Source of the DNA: Datisca glomerata
Taxonomy: Eukaryota > Streptophyta > Magnoliopsida > Cucurbitales > Datiscaceae
Direction: 5' to 3'
Assembly (NCBI GenBank): GCA_003255025.1
Contig: QANY01008651.1
Location: 868,001-932,000 of the forward strand
Length of the DNA: 64,000 nucleotides
Positions 22,801 to 33,109 of the stretch are shown piece after piece. The notes beneath the pieces were generated by a model. It made no database searches and was not told the DNA's origin. It worked only from the letters and a program-made list of their open reading frames with translations. The first letter of the stretch is position 1, and the number at the start of each line of letters is the position of its first letter. Position numbers and translations under genes: made by a program.

Positions 22801-23301
22801 GTCCCTAGCTTCCTTTTCATTATATCTCATAATTGAGTTTAAAACACAAACAAAGTATTGAGGCTAAGACTGCCTGCTACCTGTGATAGTGCATCCGTTG
22901 CATTTTCTCTTGGCTTGGCTTATATTTGATCTCATAATAATAGCCAATAGTTTAGACACCCACTTTTATTGCTCGTGTGTTGTTATGCGTTGTTCCAACA
23001 AGTACTTGAGACTTCTTTGGTCAGTTTCAAAGTAGAACTTCATGCCTATCAAATATGGTCTCCATGTCTGAATTGCCTAAATTATTGCAAGAATCTCCTT
23101 TTCATAAATTGATAATGAGAGTTGCTTGACTCATGAATGCAATAGGCTTCCCATGTAGACTCAAAACTACCCTTATACCACTATCGCATCTGATTCAATT
23201 ACAAACGGTTCATTGAAATTTGGCATTGCAAGTGTCGGTGTAGTAGTCATGGCCTTCTTGAGCTCTTGGAAGGCAGCTTCTTCTTCATTATTCCACTCAA
23301 A
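22801..23301 (-). pseudogene. Gypsy RNase H remnant
   Basis: The minus strand begins 'EEAAFQELKKAMTTTPTLAM', then 'PNFNEPFVIESDA', and later '[20 protein letters not shown]' and '[14 protein letters not shown]', all hallmarks of gypsy RNase H. The N-terminal edge is cut at 23301 by the CACTA element and joins in frame with 29628 once that element and one AAA are removed. Confidence 0.92.
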
Positions 23302-25790
23302 CACTACAACAAATGTGTGTTTTTATAGCACACCACAATTGCATTTTATGTCAAAACGCTAAGAGAGAGAATTTTTCGGGGAACAAAAAAAGAAACCCGC
23401 CTCAAATTAGACTTATCCCTCTCTCTTCTCATTCACAACCCTCTCTCCTTCCTACATCTTATTCAGCTTCTTCTCTTTACAATGAAGCCTTCTTCATGCC
23501 CTATCTATTTCCTTCATCTTCTTTCTGCAACGAAGCCTTCTTAAATGCCCTCTCTCTTGAGTTCAGCGCCCTTCGTCTTCTTCTTCGTCTTCTCTTTGCA
23601 AAGAACCCACAACCTAGCTAGGGCTTTAACTTCATCGAAGAAGATATGGAGTAGAGCTTATCCATCAGCTTATCTCTCTCGATTAGCTTCCATCTCTATG
23701 TATTCAAGAATAGAGAATGAGAAAGGGTTAGCTTATATCTCCCTCTCTTCTGATTCTTTGGATTTTTTTAATCGAAGGCTAGCTTCTATCTCTCTCCCTT
23801 TTGCTTCTTTGGTTTTTGTTGCAGAAGTTAAAATCGAAGATTAGAGATCCTCGACCCTCGCCTCAGCTAGAAAGCCACAGTTTTGATTTTCAGGTTTGAT
23901 ATCGTTTTGTGAATCTTTCATTTTGTCTTTTAAATCACTGTTTTGATGTATACAAAACTATTGTAACAGTGTTTTTCAGTCACCGATGTAGCTCTCTCTA
24001 CTTTCATGGAATAAGCTTTATAGAAGTTCTCTATTTGAGCTCTCTCTCGTGGCTTCCTCTCAAAGGTCGATTCCACAACATCTCTTCCTTTTGGGTGAAT
24101 CCCTAATTCTCTACTATACTTTAAATTTCCTGTGATGGCCTTTTCAATTTAATTTGTTTTTGTTGAGATCTGTTATTAAATGAAAAAGAAAAAGAGAAAA
24201 AGGAACATATGGGCTTTTGGGTTTAGATTGATCGAGGGGCTCCCAATGATGGAGGATGATTGAGAATGGTGAGTAGCTATTTGGACTCTAAAAAATTTGA
24301 ACTTATGTATAATTTGCACTATACCCTGGTTTAACATAGCATATACGCCCTGTTAGCACACAATATGATGTTCAAATTGTTTTGCAGTTGTAGGTTAAGA
24401 AATTGGTTCACATTGAAATGATGCACGCTACTAACTTAGCTAACGAATTGTTTGATGTTGCTATCTTGTTCAAAACTTGATTACTTTTCCACTTCCTTTT
24501 GTTTCTTTGCTAATGTAAAATACCTAATTTGGTTGCTTATTTTTCTTAAGTTACACTTTACTGCCTTTGTTGCTCATATTTAATGAGGAAGACATATGTC
24601 TGGCATGTCTATTTGTTTCATATCTTTGTAGCTTTAGCTTCTGCACATAAATGTGAGATCAGGAAGAACATATAACTATATTTAATTCCAAGATGAAGAG
24701 CAAGATTGACGAAGCCCAGGGATGTAGCTCGCGAGTCCCACTCTTTCGATTCTCTCTCTCTATCTCGAAACTCTCTTTTGTGAACCTCTCTGTGATAGCT
24801 TCTTGCACCTCTCTCATAAGCTTTATCGTCGATGTAGCAGCTCTATCTCAGATTTTCTCTCGCATTTCTTTCTCTTGGATCTCGTAGCTCTCCCTCTCAA
24901 ATCACTCTATCTCTCAGCTCTGTGTTGCAGCTCAATTTTCTAGTCCTTTCCAACTTCGATTTCGCATCTCAAAACAAGAGGAAGTTTTTTTTTGCTAGGC
25001 ATGTTTTAATCTCTAGTTCATGTTTGATTGTGTGTGATTTTTGTCTGATTTCTATGTTTTTTTAGGAATTTTGTCTCAGTTTATGGTTTCCTAAGTTCTG
25101 TTTACTTCCCTTTCTTCAGTGTGCCAAATTTCGAATTACTTCTCTTAATTGGAGTTTTTCGAGTTAAAGATGGATGTTGCATTAGGCAGCCGGTTAGGAG
25201 TATTTCTTTACAGGGATTGGTTATCTTCTTTCTCAATTGTGTTTTTCTTCTTGTGTAGGGATTGGAATATTGTTTGATTAGGGGAGGTGGTTTTTCTTGA
25301 TATGTTTGATATGTTTGATATGCTTTGGAGATTTGAATCAAACTCATATAGTAAAGTAGCTCAAAAGCAATGACGAGCTCGAGATAGTTTATAAAGAGTG
25401 AGTTAATGTAAGAAAAAATAATATTTCTTTTGTATGCTCTTTGGACTTCTTTGTTTTTTTCATTAGAGAGGATCATACATCCCTAAGTATTACTAGATTT
25501 GGGAGTTTTGGGCATTTGGATTACTTGGTATAACTTATGTCTTGGCTCATTTCACGTCGAACACATATATTTGGCTTGAACTTCACTAATACAAATATAA
25601 GTTGTGTATTCAATACACAAAGGGGCAGTGAATTTAATTAGGTTCTTAATAGAATTCTGACTCAAAAGAAAGTTCTGGTATCAATAATTTTGTTTTTCGT
25701 CCAATCTTTTCTATTTTTATAGGTTTCTAAAGATAATATGGTAGTTTGAATTCCTTTTTTGTAGGCCTTTTGAGAAATTCGTGCTCAATT
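23302..25790. other. CACTA element left interior, no recognised gene
   Basis: Several CT-rich stretches (23390-23830 and 24720-24930) with plus-strand frames of 60-100 codons are low in complexity and match no family I know. They resemble plant 5' UTR or promoter-proximal DNA, perhaps captured upstream parts of host genes. A short run 'gatatgttt' repeats three times near 25295-25320. Confidence 0.4.
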
Positions 25791-25794
25791 CATG

Positions 25795-25965
25795 TCAAGT
25801 TAATGGGTGAGCTTGATGACATAAAGCAATGAAGAGGAAAAGGTATAATGAAAAAGAAGCAGAATATAGGGGTTCAAAGTTGTGCTATTTATGGGTGGAA
25901 TATCTCAAGGACTCAGAGTGGCATCCTTTCAGAATTATTAAAATTGAAGGAAAGAAGCATGTACA
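25795..25965 (+). pseudogene. Captured XH-domain fragment (FDM/IDN2-like)
   Basis: The plus strand reads 'MGELDDIK', then after a small frame change 'AMKRKRYNEKEAEYRGSKLC', then 'YLWVEYLKDSEWHPFRIIKI' followed by 'EGKKH'. The order R/M-G-E-L-D, a basic K-R-x-Y stretch, L-C-x-x-W-x-x-Y-L-K-D-x-x-W-H-P-F is the start of the XH domain of plant XS-XH proteins. In Arabidopsis these (IDN2/FDM family) act in RNA-directed DNA methylation. Only about 55 codons are present. A deletion of about nine codons or a shift after DDIK removes part of the motif, so it is a gene scrap. Confidence 0.75.
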
Positions 25966-26733
25966 TACTAAATGTTTGAGTAAAACAATGTGTATTTCTT
26001 GAAAGATTGGGCTGGGTCTAATATAATGTGCTTACTAAATGTTTGGCTAAGATTACTATTTAATGAGTAGGACATGCATGGTGGATATATTATGAAATGT
26101 CATTTTGATAAGGCGTTAACTTAGCCTCGAGTTTTAAGGTTTAATCATCTTATTTACAAACAAAAAAAATTAGAGAATGTCCTTCCACTAAGACATAGAA
26201 CCTCGCCTCTGATTAGAAAGAATTTCACAATTGATGTGGCATAATAACTAATCAATGAATGACTTCTATTGGTTAAAAAAAGGAGGCAAACATCATAGAG
26301 TGTAATATGTTTGTTTCTTATTATGTAACCTACAACTAGATTGACAACAAAGACTCTGTGTTTTAGTTTATAATGATTATGGGCATAGGTTAATGTGGAC
26401 CTGAACATTGCGTAGAGGAGGAAAACCTCCATTTCACTTTGATTACCTCAAATCACCACTGATTATCTTTGGTTAAAAATATTTTAATTCGTTGATTTTA
26501 TTATTAGGAAATTAGGAGCTTTGCTAATCAAGGAGTGAGACTATTATAACACAACACATGCATAGTGAAAGAGGATGAGATTGATAAGCGCTGGGAGGAG
26601 CTAACGGGTAAGGTGGTCGATGAGATCATTTTTTTCAATAGACACACCGCCTTTTCGAACAACAGAATTTTGAAATATCTAGATGAAAGGGAGACCAAAG
26701 AGATGATCATTTGAAAGAATCTGAGGTCCACAC

Positions 26734-27072
26734 ATGAATGGGCACAGGCTTGCCAAAAAAAGACTTCTCCTAGGATGTTACTCTTGTACGATGGAGAAGG
26801 AAGCTTGTCTTGCGTTGTTTAGAGATGCCACAAAAGTGCATGCGAATTTGATCCACGCGCCGCCGACGGAGCTTCATAACCAAACCACACCATGGCCCTT
26901 TGCTGTAAATTGCCTAGATCTCATTGGAAGGTTAACCCGAAGGCATCCAATTGGACATGAATACATCTTAGTGTATATCAATTTTTTCACAAAGTGGGAT
27001 AAAAACCTCCTAGACCACGATCACAGGGGCACATGTCATAATCTTTCTAAAGAAGCAGCTTCACATTCATAA
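26734..27072 (+). pseudogene. Gypsy integrase fragment inside the CACTA element
   Basis: The 112-codon frame contains 'HANLIHAPPTELHNQTTPWP' and 'LDLIGRLTRRHPIGHEYILV', followed by 'FFTKWD'. This is the integrase start of Athila/Tat-type gypsy elements, where the aspartate after G/N-x-L and the Y-F-T-K-W-V stretch are landmarks. It differs from the host gypsy integrase at 21866-22800, so it was carried in separately. The zinc-binding cysteines just before it are lost and 'YINFFTKWDKNL' is already out of pattern. Confidence 0.72.
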
Positions 27073-27763
27073 GCTTAGGTCTGGAAGACTCGCTCGGCCC
27101 TCACCGTTCATCCAATTGATACTAAAAACAAATTACACTGTTCTTTTCAATTTGAAATAGTTTAAGAAACCTTAATTGAATTTAGTTGAATTGTATAATG
27201 TGGGTGTCAAAAGGGGTACTCCATTTGCGCCAAGATGAGGTTCCACCATAAGGTGGGAAATCGGGGTGGGCGGAGCCTCCAAACCCCAAGATAGGGTCGT
27301 GGCTGAGGCTCCTAAAGAGCATTTCTCAATCTCATAACTTAGTTCCTGAGTTCGAGGTGTTTTTCATGTTTTCCCTTTACCTTGCATCTTGCTTTTTTTA
27401 TCAAAACTTATTTGGCTTTCTTTCTAAAGTTGAAGTGGATTTCGCTTATACTTATGTAGATTAGTTCAGATATTATGGAACCCTCTCTAAGGACTGATAG
27501 TGTGACTGCATATTTTTAGAACTACCTAGAACTCTTGATTATAGTTCTAGTCCGTATTCTTGTTCGTCTACAATTTGAATGAGTAACTCATATAGAAATT
27601 CAGTGTAGTTATAGATTTTTACTTTCCTGTCACCTCATGTCTTTATAATTACTTATTAGCTATATAATTATAGAAGCATTTCTTTTATATGTTTTCTCGG
27701 TTCCTACTTCTACTAGATATGAATTTTCTAACATTTTCTAAACCGTACAACTATTATAATCAG

Positions 27764-27836
27764 AACTTTGCCAAAAATATCAAGGGCTGATTTTGAGTTA
27801 ATATTTGATGAGCTGGATGATAGTGGTCATTTCAGG
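27764..27836 (+). pseudogene. TPC1: Captured TPC1 exon (EF-hand region)
   Basis: The exon-like block translates to TLPKISRADFELIFDELDDSGHFR (given here as 'TLPKISRADFELIF' followed by 'DELDDSGHFR'). This closely follows the second EF-hand entry of plant two-pore channel 1, the vacuolar calcium-regulated cation channel. It is bounded by an acceptor (ataatcag) and a donor (GTATGT), with phases that fit splitting of the Arg codon before TLP. No neighbouring TPC1 exon was found within the element. The match is short, so it rests on motif recognition. Confidence 0.7.
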
Positions 27837-27839
27837 GTA

Positions 27840-29624
27840 TGTTTGTTTACCTTCGTTTTAGCAGAATATGTCCTTATAATAAAAAGAGAAGAGTTGTTAC
27901 TTTTTGTGATTTGTCCTGATTCGTTTATGGTATTTTTCATACTAAATGATGAGTTATTTCAAGTGGACTTTACATAGCAGGTATAGTTATTTGCCAATTG
28001 GTTTAGAAAATAGTAGCCCTATTGTTGTTTGTGTTCATGCTTTTGAACAATAATAGTTCTCATATTTATCATTTTCGTGGTATGTTTTAGTTCATTTTTC
28101 TGGCATGTTTTAGTGCATAAAGATGAGCGTTGAAAGTGGGTAGGAGAACTTGGAATCCATATCTCCCATTGTTTAGTTTCATTCATGTTGACTGTTAGAG
28201 CGTTTTATATGTTTTTTGGAGGTTACTATAATATTTAACATTGTTTTTAGAGGATATTAAATGACATGTCTCCATCCATCCCATTGATGCAATTTTGCAT
28301 ATGCTAAGTTAAGTGTTTAGTGTAGTTCTTATAAGCTTGTGCCAAACACATTTAACTGCATGCTACTGTGATGTTAATTTTGTAAATATTTTCCTGCTTA
28401 TTTAATCTTATTTTGTTATTTGACCATCATTCTTCCATCAACTAATGCACAAGCAGTGAACTACTTCTAAACTCCAAACTTTGGTAGTAGATTTAGTATC
28501 AAATATCCTAACGGTTCTGAGTATTCTATTACATGGTATATATTTTTCAATGTAATCCTTGTACTTCCATGCAATTCATATTTAATCTATTTTATTTTTC
28601 TTCTTTTTGGGGGTGATGGAATGGATAGATTTGAAAGCCTTAGTGTCGCAATAAACTTCTCTGTCACTTAAGCTTTGTTATGGTCTTATAAGACATTGTT
28701 TAGATAAACTTGACTGCTTGTTAAATGTTGAATTTTGAGACATAAGATAATAAACTTGTTTTGCAGTTAAATGTCGGAATTTGGTTGCTCTCCACCAACG
28801 ACTATACTATATCATGGAATGTTATAAGTCTGCAACTAATTCTTAACTTCCTTATCTAATACGTCATTTTTTAGCTGTTGATCATTTAGATTGTACTATT
28901 TGGAATAGAAGGCTTACTCCTTCATCTGAATGGATCATCCATGCTTTGGTACAACACTTTGATCTTGTCCTGAAGTATCACCAAGACAGTTACCTACGCC
29001 ACCACCTCCTCACCAAGGTAAATCACCAAGTGGACCTCCTAGGGTACCTCCACCTTCAGACCTAGATCTGAATTTATACTAGATTTTACTTTCTTAGATA
29101 ATTTACTTTTGCTTTCTCTATGTAAAAGTCAATATGTAATTATCATTTTGAGATGTGATTTCTAGTAGACAATTAGTATGTAACAATTTTATCTAAATAA
29201 ATAAAAATGATATGTGATTTTGTTATTTCGTAATATTTTCTGAAAGTTATTTATTTTTTATATTTGTATAATTGTAAGTATAAGTAATAAAAAAATTTAT
29301 AAAAAGTATTTAATAACATTAATGAAACAATAAGTAATGAAAAAAGCTACGAATGACCTACGATAGAATTTATAAAAAAAACCCTATGAAATACCTACGA
29401 TAGCATTTATAAAATGCTATAAAAGACCTACTACAGCATTTATAAAACACTGAAAAATGCCATGAAAGGTTTTTTATAGCGTTTTTTAAATTCTGAAAAA
29501 GTATTTAAAAAATCTATTATAGGTAGCAAATTTCTAATAATGTCGGTATATATCACGTTTTTGAAAACACTATTGAAACCCTATCATTTTTCGGTTGTTA
29601 TCGTAGCCTTTTTTTGTTGTAGTG
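27840..29624. other. CACTA element right interior and subterminal repeats
   Basis: No gene is recognised. A proline-rich plus-strand reading at about 28980-29082 (PTPPPPHQGK, later PPPSDLDLNLY then stop) may be the end of another captured or transposon-derived frame. From about 29340 to 29624 short motifs repeat in both orientations ('ctacgatag', 'tttataaaa', 'atgctat'), as expected for transposase-binding subterminal regions of CACTA elements. Confidence 0.55.
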
Positions 29625-29627
29625 AAA

Positions 29628-30560
29628 GTGTTCTTTTTTAGCATATTTGTGAGAGGGAGCTATGATGCCAAAGTTGCGGACAAACTTTCTGTAATATCAT
29701 GTTACCCTTTAAAAACCACGTAACTCAGATACATTAGTAGGCTTAGGCCAATTTAGCGTAGTTGTAATCTTCCCTTTTCCCTGGATCAGCCTTCACTCCT
29801 AGAGGAGTTCCAATATGACTCAAGTATTCCAATTCCTGTAGGCTGAATGCACATTTGCTGACGTTGACAAAAAATTGATGTCACCTTAATATTTCAAAAG
29901 TTGTTTTAACATGTTGAAGATGCGTGTTCCAATTTGGGCCATAAATTAAAATGTCATCAAAGAAAACTAGAATGAATTTATAGAGGTGAAGGCAAAATAT
30001 TGAATTCATAATCACTTGAAAGGTAGATGCTACATTACAAAGATGAAATGGCATAACTAAGTATTCATCGACCATTATGAGTACGAAAAGCAGATATATG
30101 AATGTCTATGTGTCACCTGATGAAAACTCGTCCTTATGTCTAGTTTGGAGAAATAAGTAGCTCCATGTAGCTCATCAAGCATATCATCAACTATAGGAAT
30201 AGGAAACTTATCATGGTTATAGCATTAAGTGCTCGATGGTCAGTGCAAAATCGCCTGGTTCCGTCTTTCTTTATAATCAATAAAACAAAATATAAAAATG
30301 GACAAGTATTGTATCTTATAATCCCAATTTTAACATGTCATGAACTTGTTTTTCAATTTCAGCCTTTTGAAAATAGGTATACCTGTATGGTCTCACATTG
30401 ATGGGCTCGGTACCGTCTTTCAAATTGACGTGATGATTCACTTCTCTCGTAGGAGGCGGTTGTGTTGGCTCTTGGAATACCTCTACAAATTTTTCTAACA
30501 ATTGTTTCATCTCTGGATCGATATTCTGCAATGTAGGATCGGATGTGGGTTGAAGAGAAA
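29628..30560 (-). pseudogene. Gypsy reverse transcriptase remnant
   Basis: The minus strand reads 'HVNLKDGTEPINVRPYRY' (30316-30531), then pieces of the palm, then 'EYLVMPFHLCNVASTFQVIM' and 'KFILVFFDDILIY' (29881-30075). The catalytic FDD is present, as F-F-D-D. The usual 'GLCNAPSTFQ' has become 'HLCNVASTFQ'. Stops and shifts separate the pieces. It joins RNase H after the CACTA insertion. Confidence 0.92.
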
Positions 30561-30632
30561 TAGAAAATATGGAGCCTCTTTACCATACCTTCTTGGTGAT
30601 GATTTTCACTGATACTGACAGAATTGAGTGTA

Positions 30633-31004
30633 TCAATCCCTTGCAATTTTTGAGTTTTGTTCCACTGGAATTCCATTGTTAATTCCTTCCAATTGCATGC
30701 CACCGTTCCCAATTATTCCAACCAATGGATACCTAGGACTAAATCCAGCCCAATTAAAGGTAAGGCATATAGAGTGAGAACAAAAGGAATACCTTGGAGA
30801 TAGAGTGAGAACAAAAGGAATACCTTGGAGATCAATGTGGACATTTTCAAATCTGCCTTGGCACTTTAATGGCTCTCCACTCGCCAGTTTTACATTGAAA
30901 GGTTCGGTTGGAAGTACTCGTACTTGCAACATATTGACCATCTTCTTCCTAATAAAATTATGAGTAGACCCACTATCAATTAAACTAATATGCATGTGGT
31001 CCAA
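30633..31004 (-). pseudogene. Gypsy protease remnant
   Basis: The frame starts near 31004 with 'MHISLIDSGSTHNFIRKKMV', the gypsy aspartic protease site (D-S-G-S-T-H-N-F). 'LPTEPFNVKLASGEPLKCQG' and 'DLQGIPFVLTLSPR' follow. A 31 bp tandem duplication (30770-30831) then shifts the frame. The catalytic residues are intact. Confidence 0.9.
30770..30831 (+). repeat. 31 bp tandem duplication in gypsy protease
   Basis: The unit 'tagagtgagaacaaaagg' + 'aataccttggaga' occurs twice head to tail, without a mismatch that I can see. Because 31 is not a multiple of three it shifts the pol frame. Confidence 0.95.
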
Positions 31005-32049
31005 TCTTTGCCATCACCCGCACTGTTTTGTAGGATGACCAACCTGAGAGTGCATGTAAAGAAATCTCGGGTTGTTGTTCCATTGAGCCTTCTATCTCAT
31101 CATCATCTGGACCTCCGTTTGTGCCTTTTTAGAGTAGAAGTTGTGGACCTCGACATCCATGTCCTGCTATAAACTTCTCATCACAGTTAAAGCATGGCCC
31201 TTGTGCCCTTCTCTTTTGCATCTCATTCCAATTGAGCCTCTTCATAGGGGTAGCTGTTTTGAACTTCATTGGAGAGGGAGAGTCGGCCACGAATCTTGTT
31301 GTGTGACTTTCTTCTGACGAATCAGTTGCTCATCTCACATCTTTGCAATGCTAATAACTTCTTTTAACGATTTTGTTTTGAACATTCTTATGCCATAAGC
31401 TATATCAGCCTTAAGTCCTCCCATGAATGTCTCCACTAATCTTTTGATTCCAACCTTGTACCCGATCACCTAATCTCTCGAACTCCTTTTTATAGTCACG
31501 TAGGGAGGCAGTTTATTTGATTTTTGACAAGGCTTCATCAAAGTCCTCACAGTCAGTTGGACCAAAACGAGACCACAATTCCCCTACAAAAATGCCTCAC
31601 GACACCTCCTTCCCTTCCTCATGATAAGCCCTTCGTAACCATTACCACTATTGATTTGCTTCTCCCTTCAAATGAAAGGAAGCCAAAGACACCTTTTGTG
31701 TTTCTAAGGTGCCCTGGTATTCAAAGAATTGGTCCACACGCGTGAACCATTCAATTGGGTTATCACCAGAATATTTGGGAAATTCAAACTTAGCCAATTT
31801 AGAGGGAGAACATTGGCCATCCCCCTTTAGTGTTATCAGGAGCACGCCCATTCGAGGATTGTCTGTTGTGTTCGTTGACGTTACTAAAGGTCATCTCTTG
31901 CCTTGTAGCAAAACTTCGGAGATCTTGCTAAGAGCAGTCTCTAGCTGGTGTACTTTGTGATTGACACCCAACTCCATTCTGCTCAAGTTAGCTTGTAGTC
32001 CCCCACGACCTGCTTCTAAGTTTTCTATTCTTTCTTTGTTGGTATCCAT
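31005..32049 (-). pseudogene. Gypsy gag remnant
   Basis: The start is at 32049 (MDTNKERIENLEAG) and opens a short helical region likely to form a coiled coil. After one stop the reading continues with 'KLAKFEFPKYSGDNPIEWF' and 'RVDQFFEYQG', the conserved gypsy gag start, and 'LASFHLKGEA'. Near 31160-31210 'PCFNCDEKFIAGHGC' is the CCHC-type knuckle. Several shifts break it. Confidence 0.88.
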
Positions 32050-32060
32050 ATTGTATTGCT

Positions 32061-32074
32061 CGCTCTAATACCAA
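32061..32074 (-). other. Gypsy primer-binding site
   Basis: On the minus strand, TTGGTATTAGAGCG follows the 5' LTR directly and matches initiator-Met tRNA with one change. Confidence 0.9.
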
Positions 32075-32457
32075 TGATAGGTCCCCAGTCAAAGCTATGA
32101 GAATTTTCGTAAAGATAAAGTTCTACCCTGGGTGAGAACTGACCACAAGTGTTTTAATGGATCACGCTTGATGACTTTGAAAGAGTTTAAGTAACTATTA
32201 GAAATAACAACCATTCCTAATTCTCATATCACAACTAGAAGAAATTGTAGACTAATGGTTAATAACAACAAGAAAGCTGAATTATTGAATTAAAAATAAT
32301 AACCACTTGTCCTATTCTTCATCAAGCTTATGGCCACCTGTCAATCCAATTCTTCTCATTGCATGGCTCATGTAATGTCTATATGTGAAGTGCATGTTAA
32401 TCCAAATACTTTGGATTCTTCATAGGCATTCTTTGAGATCTCCTTGGTGGTTTATCA
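32075..32457 (-). repeat. Gypsy 5' LTR
   Basis: It is the partner of 9611-10034. It starts TGATAGGTCC and ends TTTATCA on the plus strand. It also contains the short pol-derived tail sequence found in the 3' LTR ('aatactttggattcttcatagg'). Confidence 0.93.
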
Positions 32458-32540
32458 TACACATAAATGTTAACAACTACTAGTAACACTATTACCATCG
32501 CGTAATATTTCTCAGTTTTTAAATTCGATTATACCGCTTA
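32458..32540. repeat. External direct repeat flanking the gypsy element (right copy)
   Basis: 'gttaacaactacta' and 'taacactatta' followed by a T-rich stretch match 9511-9592, outside the other LTR and in the same orientation. About 80% of positions agree by eye. Confidence 0.6.
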
Positions 32541-32845
32541 ATTTCTTTGAAGTGTTGCAAATAAAGAAACATGATATATTAAAACAAATATACACTTACT
32601 TGCAACGATCCATGTAGGGGAATGGCCCTTTTCTAGAAGGTTGTTCACAGTGTTCATCAACTCAAATTTGAGTGTCAAAATTGAGCTATTGAGATGTGTT
32701 GTCGAACAGGATCGTTGCAAGGGTGATTTTAATGAGTTGATGGTCCCAAGCAAAAATGGGGAGGGAATCTAAGAACTATTTCAAACTGTTCTTTGCTTCA
32801 TTCTTTTGCTTACTTTTCTGATCTGATTGAGATTGGTTGGATATT

Positions 32846-33093
32846 TGTAAACTAAAAACTCACTTGAAATATTTAACTTTTGTATTCCTCTTAGTTATAT
32901 TTTCAAATGAAATCAACAAAACCTTTATATAGACTCTACTCTTGTCAAAAAACTGAAAAAACAATTAAATTTATCACACATTGGCCTTTCATCTACAAAC
33001 TTTTGATCTACAAAGACTCTTGACTTTTTATGTTTCCACTAACTTCTAAATTGAAAAAACCCACTAAAAATAACATTTAATGTTTATTCAACA
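32846..33093 (-). repeat. Copia 2 3' LTR
   Basis: On the plus strand it runs TGTAAACTAAAAAC...TTTATTCAACA. The polypurine tract (TATGTGGGAGTTT on the minus strand) borders it at 33094-33108. Confidence 0.96.
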
Positions 33094-33109
33094 AAACTCC
33101 CACATAAAC

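Larger units (their letters stand above)
23302..29624. mobile_element. Non-autonomous CACTA transposon with captured gene fragments
   Basis: The ends are CACTACAACAAA... and ...TTTGTTGTAGTG, perfect inverted repeats of about 12 bp. The target duplication is AAA (23299-23301 and 29625-29627). Subterminal motifs near the right end ('acctacgatag', 'gcatttataaaa') repeat several times. No transposase was found, so movement would need enzyme from elsewhere. Inside are an XH-domain gene piece (25795), a gypsy integrase piece (26740) and a TPC1 exon (27764). Insertion lies precisely in the gypsy RT/RNase H junction. Confidence 0.93.
9611..32457 (-). mobile_element. Ty3/gypsy (chromovirus-like) LTR retrotransposon, complete but nested and decayed
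   Basis: LTRs lie at 9611-10034 (3') and 32075-32457 (5'), both beginning TG and ending CA on the plus strand. Flanks TACAT and TACAC form a near-perfect 5 bp target duplication. Next to the 5' LTR is a primer-binding site for initiator-Met tRNA. On the minus strand the order is gag, protease, RT, RNase H, integrase with a chromodomain-like end. A copia (10332-21865) and a CACTA element (23302-29624) inflate it to about 23 kb; removing them leaves about 5 kb. Many stops and shifts make it inactive. Confidence 0.93.

Noticed and set aside
23313..24106. Several Ser/Phe/Leu-rich frames in the CACTA left part
   Set aside because: They overlap each other, are CT-repeat driven, and show no conserved motif.
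25102..25476. 124-codon minus-strand frame
   Set aside because: There is no motif, composition follows AT-rich DNA, and no homologous family came to mind.
26550..26715. Plus-strand reading VKEDEIDKRWEEL... similar to a LINE linker (x-x-x-I-x-x-R-W-x-x-Y)
   Set aside because: The match covers only a dozen residues and the next conserved positions are missing, so a LINE origin cannot be supported.
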